DNA of 64,000 nt, taken from assembly GCF_001477495.1 (NCBI RefSeq), contig NZ_LDTF01000007.1, positions 1 through 64,000 of the forward strand, read 5' to 3'. Position numbers and translations under genes: made by a program. The DNA is from Sphingomonas yabuuchiae. GTDB lineage: Bacteria; Pseudomonadota; Alphaproteobacteria; Sphingomonadales; Sphingomonadaceae. Within the stretch, counting starts at the first letter, position 1, and every line of letters starts with the position of its first letter. Positions 1 through 7,698 of the stretch are shown in pieces. A model generated the notes under the pieces. It worked only from the letters and a program-made list of their open reading frames with translations, was not told the origin of the DNA and searched no databases.

Positions 1-181
1 GCGCTGCCTCCACAGGCCGCGTCACGGGAGCGGCCTGTGGAGGCGCGGTGACGACAGGGTCTGGGGGAGCGACCGGCTCGGCGGCGCGCATGGGCGGTTC
101 GACATGGGGGATGCAGCCCGATACGAGCAGCCCCAGCCCCAAGATCCGCCCGATGGCAACCGATGTCCGATCCAACCCCAC
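1..181 (-). CDS. Lipoprotein N-terminus, 3' end beyond the window
   Basis: Reading leftwards from a GTG at 181 there is an open frame to the window edge (60 codons). It begins with a hydrophobic stretch ending in a lipobox, LLVSGC at about residues 18-23, so the product should be lipidated and exported. The residues after the Cys are Pro/Ala-rich, as in linkers. A purine-rich ribosome site (GGGGAGGAC) lies directly before the GTG. It follows surE by 30 bp on the same strand, where related genomes often carry an M23/NlpD-type murein endopeptidase; that identity is an inference because no catalytic domain is inside the window. Confidence 0.6.
   Translation of the reverse strand, partial: MGLDRTSVAIGRILGLGLLVSGCIPHVEPPMRAAEPVAPPDPVVTAPPQAAPVTRPVEAA
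6..44. repeat. Perfect 15-bp inverted repeat inside the lipoprotein gene
   Basis: Bases 6-20 and 30-44 are exact reverse complements separated by 9 nt, all within the Pro/Ala-rich coding stretch of the lipoprotein gene. The stem would be very GC-rich in mRNA or single-stranded DNA. It may simply reflect codon choice in a repetitive linker. Confidence 0.7.
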
Positions 182-211
182 GTCCTCCCCGAAAGCCGTT
201 TCGCGCGCCGC

Positions 212-975
212 TTAGCGATAGGCTTCGTTGAGCATAACGAATGAGGGCTCATGCGTCAGGTCAAGTTGCAGGGGCGTTACCGCGATATGGTCGGCGGCGA
301 TGGCGTCGAGATCGCTGTCCGCACCCGGTCGATGCGGCAGGCGGCCCAGCGCCAGCCAGTAATAGTCATAGCCGCGCGGATCGGCCCGCTTCTCGAACCG
401 TGCCCGGCCATAGTCGCGCAGGCCCTGGCGTGCGACGCGGATGCCCTTCACCGCGTCCGGCGCCACCGGCGGAAAGTTGACGTTGATCAGCGTGCGGGGG
501 GCAAAGTCGAGATCGAGCAGTGGACGCAACACCCGCTCCCCCCAGGCCTCGGCGGTGGCGAAGGAAACCTGATCGCCGACCCCTTGCGTCGGATAACGCT
601 GGCTGAGCGCGATCGAGCGGATGCCCGCCATCGCCCCTTCCATCGCGGCCGATACCGTGCCGGAATAAAAGACGTCCTCGCCCAGATTGGCACCGCGATT
701 GACGCCTGACAGGATCAGGTCGGGCTTGGCGTCCTTCATCACCTCGCCCAGCGCCATCAGCACCGAGTCGGTCGGCGTGCCCGTCACCGCAAAGCGCCGC
801 TCGCCAAATTGCCGCAGCCGCATCGGCCGGGTCAGGGTCAGCGAACGGCTGGTCCCCGACTGGTCCTCGGCGGGTGCCACGATCCAGACATCGTCCGACA
901 GCATGGCCGCTATCCGCTCCAGGGCGGCAAGCCCCGGCGCGTGATAGCCATCGTCATTGGTGAGCAGGATACGCA

Positions 976-976
<1 letters not shown>
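212..976 (-). CDS. surE: 5'/3'-nucleotidase SurE
   Basis: SurE is a metal-dependent phosphatase that dephosphorylates nucleoside monophosphates and helps stationary-phase survival. The 254-residue protein has the family landmarks: the N-terminal LLTNDDG motif whose two Asp bind metal, the SGTSRS loop near residue 41, and the SGVNRGANLG segment with its conserved Asn. Length is typical. The start ATG overlaps the serS stop by one base (TGATG), so translation is probably coupled to serS, and the lipoprotein gene follows 30 bp later. Confidence 0.95.
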
Positions 977-2253
<1,277 letters not shown>

Positions 2254-2342
2254 GGGGGCGAGGCTATGGCCTTCGCTCCGCCGTCACGCAACCCGTGGCG
2301 AAGCGCCCGCGTTATGCCCCGGCACATCCAAGGAGAAACGCG

Positions 2343-2774
2343 ATGCAGGTGCCGCATAACAGCTTCGTGCTGGTCGTTGATGGCCGCAAGAGCCTGTTCT
2401 TTCGGAACGATGGGGATGCCGACTATCCCAATCTGGTCGTCGAACAGGCGGTCGAACAGAACAACCCTGCCGATCGCGACCAGAAGACCGACCGGGCGGG
2501 CCAGGCCTCCTCGACCACCGGCGGCACGATGGGCGAGGTGGATTTCCACCAGCAGGAAGAGGACCGCTTCGCCGCCGAAACCGCCGATATGCTGAAGCGC
2601 CGCGCGCTCGCCAACGAGTTCGAGTCGCTGATCGTGGTCGCCCCGCCCAAGACGCTGGGCGAGTTGCGCAAACATTATCACAAGGCGGTCGAGGATCGTC
2701 TGGTCGGCGAACTGGCCAAGGACCTGACCGGGCATCCGGTGCCCGAGATCGAGGCCGCGCTGCAAAAGGCGTAA
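2343..2774 (+). CDS. Host attachment family protein
   Basis: A 143-residue soluble protein that resembles the host-attachment (PF10116) family, named after a plant-attachment gene; the biochemical role is unclear. It opens with a strand-rich segment (SFVLVVDGRKSLFFRN), has a Gln/Asp-rich middle and ends with an acidic/basic helical part containing KTLGELRKHYHKAV. An upstream in-frame start is possible, but the ATG at 2343 is preceded by AGGAG at 2331-2335 and is preferred. The gene stands alone between divergent serS and the convergent repeat protein. Confidence 0.75.
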   Translation: MQVPHNSFVLVVDGRKSLFFRNDGDADYPNLVVEQAVEQNNPADRDQKTDRAGQASSTTGGTMGEVDFHQQEEDRFAAETADMLKRRALANEFESLIVVAPPKTLGELRKHYHKAVEDRLVGELAKDLTGHPVPEIEAALQKA

Positions 2775-2794
2775 CGCCGACTACCGGCGGCGGG

Positions 2795-3847
2795 TCAGGC
2801 CGCTTTGGGCTTGGCCAGTCGCCGCCGGATGACCAAAGCCGCCGCCGCGCCGCCGAACAGCAGCACCATCGGCGGGGCGGGCACCGGCGTCGGGGGCGGC
2901 GTGTCACCGCCCGAGGACGACGCGCTGCTGGCCGAGGAGGCGCTCGACGCCGACGACGCGCTGGATGCCGAGCTGGCCGACGAGCCGTTGGACGACCAGC
3001 CGCTGCTGCTCGACGCATAGCCGCTCGACGAGGCCGAGGAGGCGGACGAGGCCGACGACGCCGAAGAGGTGCTGGACGCACTCGACGAACTGACATTGCC
3101 TGAGGACGAACTGGTCGACGACACATTGCCCGACGACGTCGACGAGCCGCCGGTCGACGAAGTGGACGATACGTTGCCGGACGAGGTCGACGAGCCGCCC
3201 GTCGATGAGGTCGACGATACGTTCCCCGACGATGTCGAAGAGCCGCCGGTCGAGGACGTACTCGACACGTTGCCCGACGACGATGTGCTGCTGACGCCGC
3301 CGGTCGACGTGGACGATCCGCCCGACCCACCGGAGGCGGACGAGGTGGACGATCCACCCGAGCCACCCGACCCGCCCGACGCCGACGAGGTGGAAGTCGA
3401 ACCGCCGCTGCTGGTCGACGAAATCACGATGCTGCCGCTCGATCCGCCACCGCCGCCAAAGCCGCCGCCGAACCCGAAACCGCCGCCGAAGCCACCGCCC
3501 CAGCCGCCGCCGAAACCGCCGCCCCAGCCGCCGATGACCGCGGGGACATAGCCGCCGCCCGGTGCCGCCGATGGCGCGATGGCGGGCAGGGGGACGGGAA
3601 CCGGCGGTTCCTGCGTCGTGACGGTGACGATCGTGGGAGGAGGCGTCGTGGTGGTCGTGGTCGTCCGCGTGACGGCATGCCGCCGTGCAGGCGGGGGGCG
3701 GTGGTGGACGATGCGCTTCTTGACCTTGGTCTGCTTGACCAGCGCCGGGCGCTCGGGACGATCGACCATATGGACGGCCCCGCCGCCGATCACGGCCCCG
3801 CCAGCGGCACAGGCCGTCAGTTTTGCCAAGGCCATTCGGACAGACAT
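2795..3847 (-). CDS. Ser/Gly-rich repeat protein with C-terminal sorting-like tail
   Basis: A 350-residue low-complexity exported protein. Residues 1-26 look like a signal/anchor helix, 45-95 are basic then Thr/Pro-rich, 100-137 are Gly/Phe/Trp repeats, 138-312 are Ser/Thr/Gly repeats, and the end is a Pro-rich stretch, a hydrophobic helix (about 326-340) and a basic tail starting RRR. That tripartite end resembles PEP-CTERM/exosortase signals, but the motif reads PVPAPP instead of VPEP. The start at 3847 has a GAGG site 8 nt upstream. Function unknown; probably a surface or matrix protein. The acidic/proline-rich frame on the other strand is a codon shadow. Confidence 0.7.
   Translation of the reverse strand: MSVRMALAKLTACAAGGAVIGGGAVHMVDRPERPALVKQTKVKKRIVHHRPPPARRHAVTRTTTTTTTPPPTIVTVTTQEPPVPVPLPAIAPSAAPGGGYVPAVIGGWGGGFGGGWGGGFGGGFGFGGGFGGGGGSSGSIVISSTSSGGSTSTSSASGGSGGSGGSSTSSASGGSGGSSTSTGGVSSTSSSGNVSSTSSTGGSSTSSGNVSSTSSTGGSSTSSGNVSSTSSTGGSSTSSGNVSSTSSSSGNVSSSSASSTSSASSASSASSASSSGYASSSSGWSSNGSSASSASSASSASSASSASSASSSGGDTPPPTPVPAPPMVLLFGGAAAALVIRRRLAKPKAA
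3131..3274. repeat. Three tandem 48-bp coding repeats
   Basis: Within the Ser-rich protein, the 16-residue unit GNVSSTSSTGGSSTSS occurs three times in a row (residues 192-239), followed by a partial unit; a further SSA triplet repeat covers residues 289-311. Such repeats are prone to copy-number change by slippage. Confidence 0.85.
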
Positions 3848-4305
3848 CGTTACATCCTCAAACGGTTCAGGCCCGCAAACGATACGGAACCGGACCAAGG
3901 CTTCAAACGGGGTGATGGTTCCGGCATCGCCACCCGACCGCCCATCGGCAACCTTTCCAGCTTTTCTGTCATCACAGTGACCAACAAAGGCTTAAGGTCA
4001 AACGCATTATCGGTCGTTCGCGTCTAGCTTTGGGATTCGTCGCCCGCATGCACCGGTCTATAGAAGCGCGGGTCGATCGGCGACAGCGGGGATTCGACGA
4101 TCGGGTCTGGAAACTGACCATAATGGCACCAGTTCGTCCATGTCCGGTTAACGTCGCAACTTTATTATAGAAATTGGCAACACGATGAAACGCCGGTCGC
4201 TTGCGGCAGACGGTGGCACCGATTATAGGCCCTCTCGACCATCAGGGGGCGGCCCCGAGGACACGGTGCCGAACGTCGCACCGACGGGCCCTTTGGGAGA
4301 GTGGT
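3848..4305. other. 458-bp divergent intergenic region upstream of dksA
   Basis: No convincing ORF. It separates the Ser-rich protein (minus) from dksA (plus) and must hold both promoters. An AT-rich patch around 4150-4175 (containing TTATTATAG) stands out against the GC-rich background and is the best place for the dksA promoter, but I cannot assign exact boxes. Confidence 0.4.
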
Positions 4306-4767
4306 ATGGCGACGGTGTTTAATCGCGTGACGGAATCCACCGGCCCGGATGCGGCCAACGATATCGACGAGAATTATCGTCCCTCGGCGGACGAGCCTTT
4401 CATGAACCTGAAGCAGCAGGCCTATTTCCGCCGCAAGCTGATCGCCTGGAAGGAGGCGATCCAGCGCGAGGCGCAGGGTACGCTGTCCCAGCTTCAGATC
4501 GACTCGCTGCGCGAACCCGATCTGACCGACCGGGCGTCGAGCGAGACCGACTGGTCGATCGAGCTTCGCACCCGGGACCGCCAGCGCAAGCTGATCTCCA
4601 AGATCGACGCCGCACTGCGTCGCATTGAGGAGGGCGAATATGGCTATTGCGAAGTCACCGGCGAACCGATCAGCCTGGGGCGGCTGGAGGCACGGCCGAT
4701 CGCGACCATGACCGTCGAGGCGCAGGAGCGCCACGAGCGGAACGAGAAGGTGTCGCGCGACGATTGA
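4306..4767 (+). CDS. dksA: RNA polymerase-binding transcription factor DksA
   Basis: DksA binds the RNA polymerase secondary channel and, with ppGpp, resets promoter choice during the stringent response. The 153-residue product has the coiled-coil region (about 40-115) and the C-terminal finger region YGYCEVTGEPISLGRLEARP. Only the first of the four classic finger cysteines is present (C-x2-T instead of C-x2-C, and no second pair), a pattern I associate with alphaproteobacterial DksA, so zinc binding is probably lost. The ATG at 4306 follows GGGAGA and fits family length; the frame remains open further upstream. Confidence 0.93.
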   Translation: MATVFNRVTESTGPDAANDIDENYRPSADEPFMNLKQQAYFRRKLIAWKEAIQREAQGTLSQLQIDSLREPDLTDRASSETDWSIELRTRDRQRKLISKIDAALRRIEEGEYGYCEVTGEPISLGRLEARPIATMTVEAQERHERNEKVSRDD

Positions 4768-4962
4768 TCTACCGACCCGGTGCGCCGGTCCATCGGGCGG
4801 AGCGCCGGTACGGGTTCGGCTCAGGAAAAGCGGGTACGAAGGGCAGGGACATGTCCTGTTCGTCGACAGATGCCTGGAACCGCTTTCATTAAAGGGTTGG
4901 CAACGTGACGATGCGTATCGCATGGTCGCGCGAGTGTTAACGGGTAGGCGGGGACGGGCATC

Positions 4963-5367
4963 ATGGACATGACGAACCGTGCTCCCGCAAATGGGTCTGA
5001 AATGGCGGAAGACGAACTGGAACGCAGCGACCGGGCGGGACGGCGCGACAGCCTGTTGCTGATGGCGCAGATGACGCTGGGCGACGAAGCCGCGCCCCGC
5101 GACGTGCGCGTCCGCAATATTTCCGAAGGCGGCCTGATGGCCGAACTGCCCATTTCGGTCGAAATCGGCACGCCGGTGTCGCTCAGCCTGCGGGGTGTTG
5201 GAGCGGTGTCGGGACGGATCGCCTGGTGTACCCAGGGCCGGGTGGGCGTCGCCTTCGACCGCCAGATCGATCCGACGCTGGTCCGCAAGCCGGTCGGCGG
5301 CGGCGCATCGACGCCGGAATATGCCAAGCCCGCAACGGGCCTGAAGACCAAGCCGTTCCATCATTGA
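4963..5367 (+). CDS. PilZ domain protein
   Basis: A 134-residue protein with a single PilZ domain, a c-di-GMP receptor fold. The two ligand motifs are visible: RAGRR (RxxxR) near residue 29 and NISEGG (D/NxSxxG) near residue 57, followed by the beta-barrel strands (VSLSLRGVGAVSGRIAWC). It probably acts as a stand-alone effector or adaptor in motility, surface or cell-cycle control. It lies 195 bp after dksA on the same strand and is convergent with the DUF465 gene at 5459. Confidence 0.85.
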   Translation: MDMTNRAPANGSEMAEDELERSDRAGRRDSLLLMAQMTLGDEAAPRDVRVRNISEGGLMAELPISVEIGTPVSLSLRGVGAVSGRIAWCTQGRVGVAFDRQIDPTLVRKPVGGGASTPEYAKPATGLKTKPFHH

Positions 5368-5458
5368 TGCGGGAATGATAGGGGGGTCGGGTGTCGGGCG
5401 GCGCGTGCCCCCGACATGGGCCGCGGCGGGTCGACCGACCCGCGCGGCCGCGTCCAGG

Positions 5459-5614
5459 CTATAGGCCTTGGATCTCTTCTTTCAGTTTTAGCTTCTGCTT
5501 CTTGAGATCCGCCAGGATCAGCGCGTCTGGCACGGGACGCTGTGATTCGGCGCTGATTCGCCGGTCGAGCGTGGCGTGCTTGGTCTCCAGGGCCGTTTGA
5601 TGCGCCGTATGCAT
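5459..5614 (-). CDS. Small DUF465/YdcH family protein
   Basis: A 51-residue, highly charged helical protein ending in a Lys-rich coil (LADLKKQKLKLKEEI), typical of DUF465 (YdcH) proteins of unknown function. The ATG at 5614 is backed by a strong AGGAGG site at 5624-5629. Upstream in-frame codons exist but lack such a site. A second DUF465 gene lies nearby on the opposite strand (5822). Confidence 0.8.
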   Translation of the reverse strand: MHTAHQTALETKHATLDRRISAESQRPVPDALILADLKKQKLKLKEEIQGL

Positions 5615-5821
5615 GGGCTTCAACCTCCTGTCATTGCATGGGGGACTGAGTAAAACACCAAAATCGGCGTCTGTCCTCATCCATTTTCGTCAGAATCGAC
5701 CGGATGAGGTATTTGGCGCGATGACGTGATGCGGGCCCTCGCCGCGCGCCTTCGGGCTTGCTAGAGGGGCGGTATCGGTATCGGGCTTCCTTCCGTGCCG
5801 GTCGCCAAAAGGGGGAGCAGG

Positions 5822-6019
5822 ATGGACGTCACGCTGGCACGCGCGCGGATCGACATGTTGCGGACCGAGCATCGCGACATGGACGACGCGATCGCGGCGC
5901 TGCTGCAATCCACGACCCCCGACCAGTTGCAGATCGCGCGGCTGAAGAAGCGCAAATTGCGGCTGCGCGATGAACTGGCCGAGTTGGAAGATCGGCTGAT
6001 CCCCGACATCATCGCCTGA
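5822..6019 (+). CDS. Small DUF465/YdcH family protein
   Basis: A 65-residue helical protein with the DUF465 signature: a basic coil (ARLKKRKLRLRDELAELED) near the C-terminus after a leucine-rich N-terminal helix. Function unknown. The ATG at 5822 follows a GGGAG-containing leader and gives normal family length; nine extra in-frame codons upstream are unlikely to be translated. It is divergent from the other DUF465 gene and precedes the rcdA-like gene by 90 bp. Confidence 0.8.
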   Translation: MDVTLARARIDMLRTEHRDMDDAIAALLQSTTPDQLQIARLKKRKLRLRDELAELEDRLIPDIIA

Positions 6020-6109
6020 CGATCCGGGCCGCCAGACCGCTTCGTATCGGGACAGCCTGCGCCGAACGTCGTCTTGTCCCAAGCGCGAATGTCATGCGAG
6101 CCAGAGGCC

Positions 6110-6571
6110 ATGCCGTCCACCGCGCCCCAATCCCCGTTCCATGCCAAGCTGATCGACGGTCTCTATGTCGACGCCATGGCCCTGGCCGAGGCGGCGCGCG
6201 GCTATTTCGACGGGATCGGCCGTGACGAGCGCGATGGGCTGGACCCGTTGGTGCGGGTCGCCTTTTCCTGCGAGTCGCTGAAGGTGACGACGCGGCTGAT
6301 GCACGTCATCGCATGGGTGTTGACCCAGCGCGCGGTCGAGGCAGGGGAAATGGATTGGGCCGAGGCGCGGCAACCGATCCGTCGCTTGGGAGCTTCGCCG
6401 GATACCGACGACATGCAGCTGGCCGCCTTGCCCGAACCGGCGCGACGGCTGACCCAGGCGAGCCTGGACCTGCACCGCCGGGTCGAGCGGCTCGATGCCA
6501 TGGCCGACGAAGGCGCCTCGGCTGCCAGCCCTGTGCAGGTCTTGCAGGCGCGGCTGAGCCGGGCGTTCTAG
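6110..6571 (+). CDS. rcdA: DUF1465 protein, RcdA-type CtrA-degradation adaptor
   Basis: DUF1465 includes Caulobacter RcdA, an adaptor that delivers CtrA and other substrates to ClpXP during the cell cycle. The 153-residue all-helical protein has the conserved core VAFSCESLKVTTRLMHVIAW (about residues 60-79) followed by LTQRAVEAGE. Starts at 6074 (TTG), 6089 and 6110 are in frame; 6110 fits homologue N-termini best in my judgement. Its stop overlaps the convergent nitronate monooxygenase stop by 4 bp (CTAG). Family is confident; substrate role is transferred from Caulobacter. Confidence 0.8.
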   Translation: MPSTAPQSPFHAKLIDGLYVDAMALAEAARGYFDGIGRDERDGLDPLVRVAFSCESLKVTTRLMHVIAWVLTQRAVEAGEMDWAEARQPIRRLGASPDTDDMQLAALPEPARRLTQASLDLHRRVERLDAMADEGASAASPVQVLQARLSRAF

Positions 6572-7563
6572 TCGCGGACCATGGCTTCCCGTACAGGGGA
6601 GGAATAAGGCTCAAGCGACAATCTCTGTCGTGCCGCCTCATATTGGCGGCGAAGTTCTGCGATCCGCTCGGCCGCCGGTGCGATGCGGTCGACCGCACCG
6701 ATGCCTTGTCCCGCACCCCAGATGTCACGCCAAGCCTTGGCCGCCTGGCCGCCGCCGAAGTTCATCGTCGACACATCGCCTTCGGGCAGATGATCCGGGT
6801 CGAGTCCTGCCGCGACGATCGAGGCGCGCAGATAATTGCCATGCACGCCGGTAAACAGGCTGGAATAGACGATATCGCTCGCCCGCCCATCGACCACCGC
6901 TTGCTTATAGGCCTCCACCGCATTGGCCTCGGTCGTGGCGATGAAGGGCGAGCCGATATAGGCGAAGTCCGCCCCCATCGCCTGCGCCGCCAGGATCGCG
7001 TCGCCGGTCGCGATCGATCCTGCGAGCGCCAGCGGGCCATCGAACCAGCTGCGGATTTCCTGGATCAGCGCAAAGGGTGACAGCCGCCCCGCATGGCCGC
7101 CGGCGCCCGTGGCCACCGCGATCAGCCCGTCCGCGCCTTTCTCCACCGCCTTGCGCGCGAAGCGGTCGTCGATCACGTCGTGCAGCGTGATCCCGCCCCA
7201 GTCATGGACGCCCGCATTCACATCCTCCCGCGCACCCAGAGAGGTGATGACGATCGGAACCTTCCACTTGGCGCAGACCGTCAGGTCGGCCTCCAGCCGA
7301 TCGTTGGAGCGATGCACGATCTGGTTGACCGCGAAGGGGGCGGCTGGCCGATCGGGATGCGCCCGGTCATGCGCCGCCAACTCCTCGGTGATCCGGTGGA
7401 GCCATTCGTCGAGCAGACTGGCGGGCCGTGCGTTCAGCGCCGGAAACGAGCCGACGATCCCCGCCTTGCACTGGGCGATGACCAGATCCGGGTTGGAGAT
7501 GATGAACAGCGGCGACCCGATCACGGGCAGGGTCAGGCGACTCAGGGCAGGGGGCAGGCTCAT
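6568..7563 (-). CDS. Nitronate monooxygenase (NPD family)
   Basis: FMN enzyme of the 2-nitropropane dioxygenase family, which oxidises alkyl nitronates such as propionate-3-nitronate. The 331-residue TIM-barrel protein shows the N-terminal PVIGSPLFIISNPDLV and SFPALNAR segments, a glycine-rich phosphate loop (GADGLIAVATGAGGHAG) and LAGSIATGDAILAAQAMGADFAYIGS near residues 190-217. Start at 7563 matches family N-termini. A strong palindrome sits 2 bp upstream of the start. Exact substrate is not determined. Confidence 0.88.
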   Translation of the reverse strand: MSLPPALSRLTLPVIGSPLFIISNPDLVIAQCKAGIVGSFPALNARPASLLDEWLHRITEELAAHDRAHPDRPAAPFAVNQIVHRSNDRLEADLTVCAKWKVPIVITSLGAREDVNAGVHDWGGITLHDVIDDRFARKAVEKGADGLIAVATGAGGHAGRLSPFALIQEIRSWFDGPLALAGSIATGDAILAAQAMGADFAYIGSPFIATTEANAVEAYKQAVVDGRASDIVYSSLFTGVHGNYLRASIVAAGLDPDHLPEGDVSTMNFGGGQAAKAWRDIWGAGQGIGAVDRIAPAAERIAELRRQYEAARQRLSLEPYSSPVREAMVRD

Positions 7564-7565
7564 GG

Positions 7566-7583
7566 CTTTACGATAACGTAAAG
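7566..7583. promoter_or_regulatory. 18-bp near-perfect palindrome before nitronate monooxygenase
   Basis: CTTTACG-ATAA-CGTAAAG: eight of nine pairs match. The shape resembles operators of MerR-type regulators such as LiuR (TTTACG-n4-CGTAAA). It abuts the start codon of the minus-strand nitronate monooxygenase, so binding would block transcription or initiation. Regulator identity is an inference; no such gene is in the window. Confidence 0.5.
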
Positions 7584-7698
7584 GTAAAGCCTGTCCAGCG
7601 GGGCTTGGGCTGTGAAATATTATTACATGACCGTCATTTGCTTTGCGACGGACAGGGCGTAGAGATTTACGCATTCTCATTGAAAGGCCCTGATTGCG

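Noticed and set aside
3131..3274. CRISPR-like repeat array
   Set aside because: The repeats are tandem coding units without spacers and stay in one reading frame.
3069..3551. Acidic Asp/Glu/Pro repeat protein on the plus strand
   Set aside because: Complement of the Ser/Thr-repeat gene; lacks a signal, start context and end features, all of which the minus frame has.
4165..5364. 399-codon minus-strand frame across dksA and the PilZ gene
   Set aside because: Antisense shadow; both plus-strand genes have diagnostic motifs and ribosome sites.
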